Source: an uncultured Eubacteriales bacterium (GTDB lineage Bacteria; Bacillota; Clostridia; Oscillospirales; QAMX01). From it: 23,889 nt of DNA. Both the position numbers and the translations under genes were made by a program. Positions 1 to 8,081 of the stretch are shown in pieces. Position 1 is the first letter of the stretch; each line of letters opens with the position of its first letter. The stretch spans positions 1 through 23,889 of the forward strand of contig URVL01000017.1 in NCBI GenBank assembly GCA_900551265.1, given 5' to 3'. A model generated the notes under the pieces. That model was given only the letters and a program-made list of their open reading frames with translations, was not told the DNA's origin and ran no database searches.

Positions 1-803
1 ATCCGGATCGGTACTTTGAGTTTGGTATTATGGAGCAGGGTGTGACGGGCATTGCGTCCGGTATGGCGACGACTGGAAAAATTCCGGTGTTCTGTGCGAT
101 TGCCCCGTTTGTTACCTGCCGCAACTACGAGATGTTCCGTAACGATTTAGGTTATATGCGCCAGAACGTAAAGATTGTCGGGCGCAACGGTGGCTTTACG
201 TATTCTGATCTGGGCGCAACGCACCACTCCCTTGAGGATTACGCCATTATGCGTATGATCCCGGGCGTTGTGGTACTGGCGCCGCAGTCGCCGGATGAAA
301 TTCGCGGCGCGGCAAAGGCCATGCTTGCACACGATGGGCCTGTCTACATGCGTATCGGCAACCCGCCCATCCCGGAACTTTATGATGGAGAGCGTGAATT
401 TGTCATCGGCAAAGGCCAGCTGTTGCGGGATGGCAGTGATCTGACGATCATCTCCACCGGCAGCACGACGGTCGAGACTTTGAAGGCAGCCGAGACATTG
501 GCGGAAAAGGGTGTTTCTGTGATGGTCATTGGCATGCCGACGGTTTGTCCGATTGACGAGGGAATGGTGCTGATGGCTGCAAAGAAGACCGGCCGCATTA
601 TGACTGTTGAGGAACACTACGTCCACGGCGGGCTGGGGACGCTGGTTGCGGAAGTCTGTGCCGAGAACTATCCGGTGCCGATCAAGATGCACGGCGTGCC
701 GAAGGAGTATGCTACGTCCGGTCCGTACGACGAGCTTCTGCACTATTATAAACTTGATGCCGAAGGTATTGAGGAAACTGCGCTGGCGTTCCTGAAAAAA
801 TAG
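1..803 (+). CDS. Transketolase, C-terminal subunit (5' partial)
   Basis: The reading frame is open from base 3 and starts before the window, so the 5' end is missing. Split transketolase C-terminal subunits are about 310 residues; about 267 are present. Upstream of the first ATG (base 30) the frame already reads PDRYFEFGIMEQGVTGIASG, the conserved pyrimidine-binding segment with the catalytic Glu of the GI(A/M)EQ motif, so base 30 is not the start. Later segments (GGFTYSDLGATHHSLEDYA, then the C-terminal domain with TVEEHYVHGGLG) fit the family. The protein would pair with an N-terminal subunit, expected just upstream and outside the window, to move two-carbon ketol units in the non-oxidative pentose phosphate pathway using thiamine diphosphate. 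A 1-deoxyxylulose-5-phosphate synthase is less likely given the short split form. A strong terminator follows at 877-910. Confidence 0.93.
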   Translation, partial: PDRYFEFGIMEQGVTGIASGMATTGKIPVFCAIAPFVTCRNYEMFRNDLGYMRQNVKIVGRNGGFTYSDLGATHHSLEDYAIMRMIPGVVVLAPQSPDEIRGAAKAMLAHDGPVYMRIGNPPIPELYDGEREFVIGKGQLLRDGSDLTIISTGSTTVETLKAAETLAEKGVSVMVIGMPTVCPIDEGMVLMAAKKTGRIMTVEEHYVHGGLGTLVAEVCAENYPVPIKMHGVPKEYATSGPYDELLHYYKLDAEGIEETALAFLKK

Positions 804-876
804 AAAGGCGGAACCCGCGTATACAGAAAGAAATAAAAAGGCTTATTATATAGAGAGACAATACCAAGAGAAGGGA

Positions 877-914
877 AAAACGGCGGATGCTTTTCAGCAT
901 CCGCCGTTTTGTTA
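877..914 (+). terminator. Intrinsic terminator after transketolase
   Basis: Perfect 14-bp inverted repeat (arms 877-890 and 897-910, core CGGCGGATGC) with a 6-base loop. It ends in TTTTG and lies 75 bases after the transketolase stop. A-rich left and T-rich right arms would let it work in both directions. Confidence 0.85.
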
Positions 915-1042
915 TAGAAAAATTGGAGCACTGCGTATGAAGAGTTGCCGCCCAGGACTATCGAATGCTTTCTCCCAGCCGGTATATGTTTGCTGTGAAT
1001 TTATGGTCCGGCGGTAAAAGCAGCGGAAAATTGGTAAATTCT
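911..1042. other. Intergenic stretch between two terminators
   Basis: The gap between the transketolase stop (803) and the asnB stop (1100) is 296 bases and holds two terminator hairpins. The 132 bases between them carry short out-of-frame starts but no supported coding region, promoter or RNA structure that I can recognise. Confidence 0.5.
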
Positions 1043-1082
1043 AAAGCAAAGAACCGGCACCTTGCCGGTTCTTTGCTTTTTG
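1043..1082. terminator. Bidirectional terminator after asnB
   Basis: Perfect 17-bp inverted repeat (arms 1043-1059 and 1063-1079, core GCAAAGAACCGGCA) with a 3-base loop. The plus side has a T-run (1077-1081). It lies just beyond the asnB stop on the minus strand, so it probably ends the glnN-asnB transcript and blocks rightward read-through too. Confidence 0.85.
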
Positions 1083-1099
1083 ACTGTTTGTGTATCCAT

Positions 1100-2677
1100 T
1101 TATTGACCGCTCGCGCCGTAGTTTGACAGCACACGCGCGGAAGGGTCATTCACGTTGCAGCCTTCCCAGCTGCGGTTTGGCATCCAGAAATCCACTACCA
1201 TGCCGGACTGACCGGGATAATATTTTTCAAAAATCTCGCGGTAAAGCAGGGACTCCTTTGTAAAGGGTTGCGCGTGATCATAATCGGTACAGCGCTCGGC
1301 AAATTCCTCGTCGGAATAAACCTCTTCCGCATAGAGCTTCAGATAATCCACCATGGAGTGCCCGACAGCATCGCTGAACGCGGCCTTTTCGCGCCACAGG
1401 ATATCCTCAGGAAGATAGTCGCCTTCAAATGCCTTACGCAGCAGATATTTTCCCTTCCCATAGGTGTTGCGCTTTTTCTCCGGATCGATCGAGAGAACGT
1501 AAGATACAAAATCGAGATCGCCAAAAGGAACGCGCGCCTCCATGGAGTTTGCGGAGATACAGCGGTCGGCACGCAGAACATCGTACATGTGCAGTTCGCG
1601 GATTCGTTTGACGGATTCCTCTTGGAAGGCCTCGGCTGACGGTGCAAAATCCGTATATTTATAGCCGAAGAGTTCATCAGAAATCTCGCCGGTCAAAAGT
1701 ACCCGGACGTCGGTTTGCTCGTGAATTGCTTTACAGAGCAGATACATCCCCATGCTGGCACGGATTGTGGTAATGTCATAGGTACCGAGAATAGAGATCA
1801 CTTTTTCCAGCGAAGAAAGGACATCCTCACGAGTCATGATGATTTCCGTATGCGCGCTGCCGATGTAATCCGCCACTTCCCGGGCATATTTGAGATCAAT
1901 GGCGTCTCCTTCCATACCTATGGCAAAAGTACGTATCGGCTTTCCGAGCAGTCTTGCGGAGATGGCACAGACAAGAGAACTGTCGAGCCCGCCGCTGAGC
2001 AGGAATCCGACGGGAGCATCGGCATCCAGACGCTTTTCCACGCCGGCGACCAGCTTGTCGTGAATTTTTCTACAAATTTCAGGAAGCGTATCATGAGAGA
2101 CCTCCGGCACCTCTGTGATGTCCCGGTAGCAGATGAACTTTCCGTCCGCATAGTAGTGACCGGGCGGAAACGGAAGAATTTCATCGGCAAGGCCAACCAG
2201 ATTAACAGGTTCGCTGGCAAAAAGAATTTTCCCATTTTTGCTGTACCCGTAGTAAAGCGGACGAATGCCGATCGGGTCGCGCGCCGCGATAAGGGAGCCG
2301 CGGCGCGCGTCGTAAATCACCAGCGCGAACTCCGCATCAAGCATGCGGAACAGATCAAGTCCGTACTCCTCATAGAGCGGGAGCAGGATTTCGCAATCTG
2401 AATCGCTACGAAAATGATATTTTTTGGAAAGTGCGTCCTTTACCGGCCGAAAACCGTATAATTCGCCGTTACAGACACAGTAATTTCCATTCAATTCGAA
2501 AGGCTGCATGCCTTCCTCATGAAGTCCCATAATAGCAAGACGGTGGAAACCCATAAGTCCGGCACCGGTTTCGATTACTCTTGTCATGTCTGGACCGCGG
2601 TATTTGGTGCGGTCAAAGCATTGAATAAAAGCATCTCTGGCAATACTTTGATCAGAGAATCCGATAATAGAACACAT
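1100..2677 (-). CDS. asnB: Asparagine synthase (glutamine-hydrolysing)
   Basis: 525 residues, a normal length for AsnB. It transfers the glutamine amide to aspartate in an ATP-dependent reaction that passes through beta-aspartyl-AMP. The N-terminal class II glutaminase domain begins MCSIIGF, with the nucleophile Cys2 exposed after Met removal, and continues with HRLAI (45-49), NGELYG (70-75) and SDSD (91-94). The synthetase domain has the pyrophosphate loop SGGLDSS at 228-234 and SMEARVPFGD further on; the C-terminus keeps the NDPSARVLSNYG-type end. The ATG at 2677 must be the start because Cys2 has to follow it; GAGGTAAGGT lies just upstream. It sits 28 bases after glnN on the same strand with no terminator between, so the two are very likely cotranscribed and GlnN supplies its glutamine. 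Confidence 0.96.
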   Translation of the reverse strand: MCSIIGFSDQSIARDAFIQCFDRTKYRGPDMTRVIETGAGLMGFHRLAIMGLHEEGMQPFELNGNYCVCNGELYGFRPVKDALSKKYHFRSDSDCEILLPLYEEYGLDLFRMLDAEFALVIYDARRGSLIAARDPIGIRPLYYGYSKNGKILFASEPVNLVGLADEILPFPPGHYYADGKFICYRDITEVPEVSHDTLPEICRKIHDKLVAGVEKRLDADAPVGFLLSGGLDSSLVCAISARLLGKPIRTFAIGMEGDAIDLKYAREVADYIGSAHTEIIMTREDVLSSLEKVISILGTYDITTIRASMGMYLLCKAIHEQTDVRVLLTGEISDELFGYKYTDFAPSAEAFQEESVKRIRELHMYDVLRADRCISANSMEARVPFGDLDFVSYVLSIDPEKKRNTYGKGKYLLRKAFEGDYLPEDILWREKAAFSDAVGHSMVDYLKLYAEEVYSDEEFAERCTDYDHAQPFTKESLLYREIFEKYYPGQSGMVVDFWMPNRSWEGCNVNDPSARVLSNYGASGQ

Positions 2678-2705
2678 ACCTTACCTCACATTTTGTGCAG
2701 GCCCG

Positions 2706-4802
2706 TTATTTGACGCTGAACAGCAGTTCACCGTAAGTCGGATAGGGCCAGTATTTGGAGGATGTCATAACCTCAGACTCGTCGACGACAGCGCGAAGCT
2801 CATTCATCGCGGCAAAGACGTGGTCTTTATAGTAGACAGCCTGGTCAAGAATATCCGACACGGCCTTCACACCAATCAGGGCGTTGTCAAGGGTATCGAT
2901 TTTTTCAACGATACAGGCCGTCAGACGTGAGAGCTTATCGACGATTTTTTCTTCAAATGAACAGTCGGCCGTCGTGATAAAACTACGCTTTGCCAGCGCC
3001 GTATCGCATAAATCCTTTACATACGCGCTGATGGCCGGCAAAATGTCGCGTTTTGCCATGTCAAGCATCGTTAACGCTTCAATGTGGATGACTTTGCAAT
3101 AGTTTTCAAGAAGAATCTCGTAACGGGATTTCATTTCGCTTTCTGTAAAGACGCCGTGCGTCGCGAAAAGCTTCACATTTTTCTCATGCAGGAAATAGGG
3201 AAGACAGTCGGTCGTCGAACGAAGATTTAGCAGGCCGCGGCCTTCCGTAAGCTCACGGATGTTATTCTCGTCATAGCCGTTTCCATTGAAAATAATGCGC
3301 TTGTGCGCGCGGATGGTATCGCGGATCAGATCGTGGAGTGCGGACGTAAAGCATTCTGCGCCTTCGAGTATGTCCGCATATTCACGCAAGGCTTCTGCAA
3401 CGGCCGTGTTGAGTACGATGTTCGGACTTGCGACAGAGGCGGAAGAGCCAAGGCTTCTGAATTCAAACTTATTGCCGGTAAAGGCAAATGCCGAAGTGCG
3501 GTTACGATCTGTCGTATCTTTCGGGAAACGGGGCAAAACGTGGACGCCGATCTTCATCTGCACTTTTTCGGGTGCATCGTAGGAGGCGTCGTTTTCAATG
3601 GCTTTGAGAATATCGTTGAGCTCATCGCCAAGGAACATGGAAATGATGGCAGGCGGCGCCTCGTTGGCGCCCAAACGGTGATCGTTGCCGGCAGAGGCCA
3701 CGGAGATTCGCAAAAGATCCTGATATTCGTCCACTGCTTTAATCACCGCACACAGGAAGAGCAGGAACTGCGCGTTTTCATGAGGCGTATCACCCGGCTC
3801 CAGGAGGTTTACGCCGGTATCGGTGGAAATAGACCAGTTGTTATGTTTGCCGCTGCCGTTAACGCCGGCAAAGGGCTTCTCATGGAGCAGACAGACAAGG
3901 CCGTGCCGCTGCGCGACTTTTTTCATGACTTCCATGGTCAACTGATTATGGTCTGTCGCAATATTTGTTGTGGTGAAAATCGGCGCAAGTTCATGCTGCG
4001 AGGGCGCCACTTCGTTGTGCTTTGTTTTGGCATAAACGCCGAGTTTCCAGAGTTCCTCGTCCAAATCCTTCATGAATGCGGAAATACGGGGCTTTAAACT
4101 GCCAAAATAGTGATCGTCAAGCTCTTGCCCCTTCGGCGGTTTGGAGCCAAAGAGAGTACGGCCCGTATAAATGAGATCCGGACGTTTATCATACATTTCT
4201 TTGTCAATCAGGAAATATTCCTGCTCCGGACCGACGGTCGTCTTAACGGAATGGACGTCGGTATTGCCAAAGAGCTTCAAAATACGCAGGGCTTGTTTAT
4301 TGATAGCCTCCATGGAGCGCAGCAGCGGCGTCTTTTTATCGAGCGCTTCGCCGCCATAGGAGCAGAACGCGGTCGGAATGCAGAGCGTACCGTCCTTAAT
4401 GAATGCATAAGATGTGGGATCCCACGCGGTATAACCTCTTGCTTCAAACGTAGCGCGCAGACCTCCGGACGGGAAACTGGAAGCATCGGGTTCACCCCGG
4501 ACGAGCTCTTTACCCGAAAACTCCATGATAACGTTTCCGTCATCTGTGGGAGAAATAAAGCTGTCGTGTTTTTCGGCGGTAATGCCGGTCATAGGCTGGA
4601 ACCAGTGTGTGAAATGTGTCGCCCCATTTTCGACCGCCCAGTCTTTCATCGCGTTGGCAACGACGTTTGCAACATTTATGTCAAGTCTTTTGCCGTCACG
4701 AATGGCGGTTTTCATAGCCTTATAGGTTTCTTTGGGAAGGCGGGCCTTCATGGTTGTATCATTAAACACCAGACACCCAAAAATTTCAGGAACGTTTGAC
4801 AT
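2706..4802 (-). CDS. glnN: Glutamine synthetase type III
   Basis: 698 residues from the chosen start, typical of the large type III enzyme (about 700) and far longer than GlnA type I (about 450). It makes glutamine from glutamate, ammonia and ATP in the cytoplasm. Family landmarks are the N-terminal [21 protein letters not shown], the [21 protein letters not shown] stretch, [10 protein letters not shown] with metal-ligand Glu residues, [14 protein letters not shown], the [10 protein letters not shown] ammonia/glutamate-site segment, and [17 protein letters not shown]. An in-frame ATG at 4850 would add 16 residues, but the ATG at 4802 has GGAGGG eight bases upstream and gives the family's usual N-terminus. 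First gene of the glnN-asnB operon. It is expressed from a consensus promoter at 4886-4914 whose leader contains a terminator-like hairpin, suggesting control by attenuation. Confidence 0.97.
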   Translation of the reverse strand: MSNVPEIFGCLVFNDTTMKARLPKETYKAMKTAIRDGKRLDINVANVVANAMKDWAVENGATHFTHWFQPMTGITAEKHDSFISPTDDGNVIMEFSGKELVRGEPDASSFPSGGLRATFEARGYTAWDPTSYAFIKDGTLCIPTAFCSYGGEALDKKTPLLRSMEAINKQALRILKLFGNTDVHSVKTTVGPEQEYFLIDKEMYDKRPDLIYTGRTLFGSKPPKGQELDDHYFGSLKPRISAFMKDLDEELWKLGVYAKTKHNEVAPSQHELAPIFTTTNIATDHNQLTMEVMKKVAQRHGLVCLLHEKPFAGVNGSGKHNNWSISTDTGVNLLEPGDTPHENAQFLLFLCAVIKAVDEYQDLLRISVASAGNDHRLGANEAPPAIISMFLGDELNDILKAIENDASYDAPEKVQMKIGVHVLPRFPKDTTDRNRTSAFAFTGNKFEFRSLGSSASVASPNIVLNTAVAEALREYADILEGAECFTSALHDLIRDTIRAHKRIIFNGNGYDENNIRELTEGRGLLNLRSTTDCLPYFLHEKNVKLFATHGVFTESEMKSRYEILLENYCKVIHIEALTMLDMAKRDILPAISAYVKDLCDTALAKRSFITTADCSFEEKIVDKLSRLTACIVEKIDTLDNALIGVKAVSDILDQAVYYKDHVFAAMNELRAVVDESEVMTSSKYWPYPTYGELLFSVK

Positions 4803-4826
4803 GGATAACCCTCCGTTTCTGTAATT

Positions 4827-4869
4827 AAAAAGACAAAGGCGCTGCAGCATTTCTGCCGCGGCGCCTTTG
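4827..4869 (-). terminator. Terminator-like hairpin in the glnN leader
   Basis: On the minus strand: lower stem CAAAGGCGC/GCGCCTTTG (4861-4869 with 4834-4842), an internal loop, upper stem GCAG/CTGC (4853-4856 with 4844-4847), then TCTTTTT. It could end transcripts from the FAD gene at 4998. It also lies about 10 bases after the predicted glnN transcription start, so it is a candidate attenuator. Confidence 0.7.
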
Positions 4870-4885
4870 CCGTATCAATGTACAA

Positions 4886-4914
4886 ATTATAGCTCCAATC
4901 ACCTCAGATGTCAA
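4886..4914 (-). promoter_or_regulatory. Consensus sigma-A promoter for glnN-asnB
   Basis: On the minus strand TTGACA (4914-4909), exactly 17 bases, then TATAAT (4891-4886): a perfect vegetative promoter. The start point should be near 4879, giving a leader of about 77 bases before the glnN ATG. Confidence 0.88.
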
Positions 4915-4997
4915 GTGGGAAGCCTGCTGAAATATCACCAAAGATTCTCGCTTCCCGGGGCAGCAATGTTGGTTGCAAGTGACAGCTTTCCAGGATA

Positions 4998-6596
4998 TCA
5001 GCTTTCCAATGCGGAGAGAACGGCCTGTGCAACGCGAATGCCGTCCACGGCGGCGGACATGATGCCGCCGGCATATCCGGCCCCTTCCCCACACGGGAAA
5101 ATGCCGTTCAGGTTTGACTGCATATTATCATCGCGCACGATGCGCACCGGGGAGGAGGACCGCGTTTCAACGCCCGTCAGCACAGCATCCGGCATGGCAA
5201 AACCGTGCAGGTGTGCGTCAAATATGGGAACGGCTCTCCGCATGGATTCCACAGCAAAAGATGGTAATACGGCCGATAGATCACAGAAGTTGAGACCGAG
5301 AGGATAGGTGGGAAGGACACTGCCCGCTGCGGAGGAGGGAACACCCTGCATGAAATCACCTAAAAGCTGTGCGGGTGCAGTGAAGTTACGGCCGCCCACG
5401 GCAAAAGCCGCAGCCTCATACTGACGTTGAAACGCGACGCCGGCGAGCGGGTGACCGCTGCCAAAATCCTGGGGTACCACATTTACAAGCAACGCGCTGT
5501 TGGCGTTTTCACCGTCCCGTGCGAAACGGCTCATACCGTTTGTCACAACGCCGCCTGGTTCACTCGCCGCCGCGACAACCTCGCCGCCCGGACACATGCA
5601 GAACGTATATACCGAACGTCCGCCTTCTAAGTGACATGCAAGCTTGTAGTCCGCGGCCCCAGGTATGGGATGATCCGCGCAGCCGTACTGCGCAGCGTTG
5701 ATCAGACGCTGCGGGTGCTCAATACGCACGCCAATGGAAAAGGGCTTTTGATCCAGCGCCGCGCCATGGCGGTACAGCATCTCAAAGACATCACGCGCAC
5801 TGTGCCCCGTAGCAAGGATCAACAGATTGGATGGAATTTCCTGACGTTCGAAGGCATGCGCTGCCACAATGCCGGAAAGCCGGCCATCTTTCAACACGAT
5901 GTCACACAGCCGCGTTTCAAATCGAACGTCTCCGCCTGCACGGAGAATCCGTGCGCGTATCTTTTGAATCACGCCGGGCAAGAGATCTGTACCGATGTGT
6001 GGCTTTGCCTGCCACAAGAGTTCCTCCGGAGCGCCTGCCTTAACGAAAGTCTCCAATACGTGCGCACAGCGCGGATCATGGATGTTGGTGGTGAGTTTAC
6101 CGTCGGAAAAGGTCCCTGCTCCTCCCTCGCCAAACTGAATGTTGGACTCCGGGTCAAGCAGCCCGGTCTTGTGAAAGCGTTCGATTGCATCGAGCCGCGC
6201 CGCGGCATCACGGCCGCGCTCCAGAACAATAGGCGCCGCACCTGCCTCGGCAAGCGTCAGCGCGGCAAAAAGGCCCGCTGGGCCGGCCCCGCAAACAATC
6301 GGACGCAGCTGCGGAGACCTGCGTATTTTCTTTATGAATAAGGGCGCAGGTGGCCTATATGGCGCGGCATCGGGACACTTCGCACGCTGCAGTATTGCAT
6401 GTTCGTCGCCATTTACGGTGAGAATTAACGTCATGACATAAAAGAGCAACGGTTTTTTACGAGCGTCGACAGAACGTTTGCGCAAGCTACAGGAAAGGAT
6501 ACGCTCCCTAGGAAGCTTCAGCTTCCGTGCGGCGGTTGCTATGACCTCTGCCCATTCCGCCTGGACAGGTACTTTGACATTGCGTATTTCAATCAT
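4998..6596 (-). CDS. FAD-dependent dehydrogenase, COG2509 family
   Basis: 532 residues. An N-terminal domain of about 90 residues precedes a Rossmann fold with the dinucleotide-binding motif GAGPAG at 103-108, followed by VLERG, the ribose-binding end of the second strand. Other landmarks are GEGGAGTFSDGKL, HIGTDLL, LATGHSARDVFEML and the C-terminal FAD contact GEGAGYAGGIMSAAVDG. This matches the uncharacterised FAD-dependent dehydrogenases common in Clostridia; the substrate is unknown, and no signal peptide or membrane segment is seen, so it should be cytoplasmic. Its start overlaps the stop of the upstream FAD gene by 8 bases (6589-6596), pointing to translational coupling. The glnN leader hairpin lies downstream and may terminate it. 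Confidence 0.88.
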   Translation of the reverse strand: MIEIRNVKVPVQAEWAEVIATAARKLKLPRERILSCSLRKRSVDARKKPLLFYVMTLILTVNGDEHAILQRAKCPDAAPYRPPAPLFIKKIRRSPQLRPIVCGAGPAGLFAALTLAEAGAAPIVLERGRDAAARLDAIERFHKTGLLDPESNIQFGEGGAGTFSDGKLTTNIHDPRCAHVLETFVKAGAPEELLWQAKPHIGTDLLPGVIQKIRARILRAGGDVRFETRLCDIVLKDGRLSGIVAAHAFERQEIPSNLLILATGHSARDVFEMLYRHGAALDQKPFSIGVRIEHPQRLINAAQYGCADHPIPGAADYKLACHLEGGRSVYTFCMCPGGEVVAAASEPGGVVTNGMSRFARDGENANSALLVNVVPQDFGSGHPLAGVAFQRQYEAAAFAVGGRNFTAPAQLLGDFMQGVPSSAAGSVLPTYPLGLNFCDLSAVLPSFAVESMRRAVPIFDAHLHGFAMPDAVLTGVETRSSSPVRIVRDDNMQSNLNGIFPCGEGAGYAGGIMSAAVDGIRVAQAVLSALES

Positions 6597-7731
6597 ATGA
6601 TTCTCCTATGGCACTGTGCGCGGCCAGAATGCCGGAGGCAAACGCCCAGTGTAGGTTATATCCGCCGCAGGCGCCGTCAATATCCAGCGCCTCACCCGCC
6701 GCGTAAAGACGCGGGGAAAATAAGGAACGCAGCGTGCCGGAATCAAATTCCGTAAGCGCCGCACCGCCGCGCGTGACCTGCGATTGCTTTTGATCGCCGC
6801 ATCCCCGCACGGTCAGTCTAAACTTCTTGACCGTTTGCGCAAGTTTGATCGGATTGGTTCCGCCTGCCGCCCGTAACAGGGCTGCGGCTATGCGGCTGTG
6901 GAATATTCCTGTTAAAAACGTTTCTCCGCGGCGCAGGGGATGCATGGCCGCCCGATCCGTAAAAAGCTTACATAATTCTGCATATGTGAAGTCAGGTAAA
7001 AGATCGACGGACAGTACGTCGCCAGGCTCCGCATAGCGGGAAAGATCGAAAATAACGATGCCGCTGACACCGTAATCCCGAAATAAAAGCTCGCCATGCA
7101 GGGAATGGAGCGTTTTTTCGCCGCGCAGAAGTGTGACAGCACATTTGGCACGGAGGCCGGAAAGACCGCGGATTGGTGCGGTATCAGTCTTTAACGGGCA
7201 CAGTACCGGTGAAAACGGTACGATACGGTGCCCGGCGCTTTTCAGGAGCGTGGTACCGCCGCCGGTCGCTATCATTACGGCGTCCCCTAGAACTGTGCGC
7301 CCGTCCGCAGCACAGATAACCCCATCCGGTAAAATACGCGTTGCCTCAAATCCACATAATGTCTGCACGCTATACTCATCACAGGAGACCCGCAATATGT
7401 CGAGCACACTGGAGGCGGCGTCACTGACTGGATAAACACGACCCTGTTCGTCCGCATACGAAAACAGGCCGAGACCGGCAAAAAACGAACGCAGCTTGTC
7501 ACATCCGATTTTGGAAATTACCGGAGCGACAAAATCCGGCGCATTGTAAGCGGCAGGAGACACGGCGGTATTCGACAAATTACAGCGCCCATTGCCGGTT
7601 TGCAGGATTTTTCTGCCTACACGGTCTGCACGTTCGAGCACGGTGACCTGTGCGCCCAGCCGCGCCGCCGTAACGGCGGCGGCCAGTCCGGCTGCGCCGC
7701 CGCCAACTATGACAAGATGCCGTTTCGCCAT
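6589..7731 (-). CDS. NAD(P)/FAD-dependent oxidoreductase, HI0933/BaiN-like
   Basis: 380 residues from the chosen start, close to the family's usual length of about 400. The N-terminal motif is VIVGGGAAGLAAA (8-20), followed by VGRKILQTGNGRCNLSN, GELLFRDYGVSGIVIFDLSR, QVTRGGAALTEFD and the C-terminal AAGEALDIDGACGGYNLHWAFASG that closes the FAD site. These are the HI0933/YhiN flavoprotein signatures. One family member is called BaiN from a proposed role in bile-acid reduction, but a bile-acid substrate cannot be inferred here. The ATG at 7731 is preferred over one eight codons upstream because AAAGGAG sits at the right distance before it. It is the first gene of a two-gene operon with the COG2509 flavoprotein. 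A good promoter lies at 7909-7937, leaving a leader of about 170 bases. Confidence 0.92.
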   Translation of the reverse strand: MAKRHLVIVGGGAAGLAAAVTAARLGAQVTVLERADRVGRKILQTGNGRCNLSNTAVSPAAYNAPDFVAPVISKIGCDKLRSFFAGLGLFSYADEQGRVYPVSDAASSVLDILRVSCDEYSVQTLCGFEATRILPDGVICAADGRTVLGDAVMIATGGGTTLLKSAGHRIVPFSPVLCPLKTDTAPIRGLSGLRAKCAVTLLRGEKTLHSLHGELLFRDYGVSGIVIFDLSRYAEPGDVLSVDLLPDFTYAELCKLFTDRAAMHPLRRGETFLTGIFHSRIAAALLRAAGGTNPIKLAQTVKKFRLTVRGCGDQKQSQVTRGGAALTEFDSGTLRSLFSPRLYAAGEALDIDGACGGYNLHWAFASGILAAHSAIGESYD

Positions 7732-7908
7732 ATCATACTCCTTTGTTGTCTGCATTCAGTCTGTGGAAGTTTGTTGAGACGCTGTGTTGCCGTCTCCACA
7801 TCGTCTGCCGTTAGGCCTGTGCTTGGGATCTGTCTTTATTTGGCGCGCCGACAGTCGCATTGCGGCGGTCTTTATCCTCTAAAACTGCTCAAGCTGCCTG
7901 TTTTCAAT

Positions 7909-7937
7909 AGTATAACACGAGCCGGATTGTGGTTCAA
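7909..7937 (-). promoter_or_regulatory. Promoter for the FAD oxidoreductase operon
   Basis: On the minus strand TTGAAC (7937-7932), 17 bases, then TATACT (7914-7909), with TGT just before the -10 hexamer (extended -10). The predicted start is near 7902. Confidence 0.78.
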
Positions 7938-8022
7938 GCCGGTTTTCCATGCGCTGTGCCACCATACAGAGATACCACCTCACTGATTTTTTAAATGTAT
8001 CTATGGTAAAAGACAGATAATG

Positions 8023-8031
8023 TGTTATAAT
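8023..8031 (+). promoter_or_regulatory. Extended -10 promoter for pepF
   Basis: TGTTATAAT gives TGn plus a perfect TATAAT. A -35 element 17 bases upstream is weak (ATGGTA). The leader would be about 45 bases and ends with the GGGAGG ribosome-binding site. Confidence 0.65.
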
Positions 8032-8081
8032 ATACGGCAGAGTGAGAAGAAACGAAAAACTTTATCAGTGGGAGGTGCGCT

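Larger units (their letters stand above)
7732..8081. other. Divergent promoter region with a long minus-strand leader
   Basis: 350 bases between divergent genes. Bases 7732-7902 would be the transcribed leader of the FAD operon. It contains a small hairpin (GAGACG/CGTCTC, 7776-7796) but no riboswitch I recognise. Bases 7909-8031 hold the two promoters. Short open frames across this stretch have no ribosome-binding sites or family resemblance. Confidence 0.5.

Noticed and set aside
1715..2401. 228-codon plus-strand open frame opposite asnB
   Set aside because: It lies entirely within a clear AsnB gene, has no ribosome-binding site or family resemblance, and is explained by codon bias on the opposite strand.
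5631..6341. 236-codon plus-strand open frame opposite the COG2509 FAD gene
   Set aside because: Antisense shadow of a well-supported flavoprotein; Arg/Cys-rich composition with no motifs.
7600..7986. 128-codon plus-strand frame spanning the divergent promoter region
   Set aside because: It starts inside the opposite FAD gene and runs through both promoters; no ribosome-binding site.
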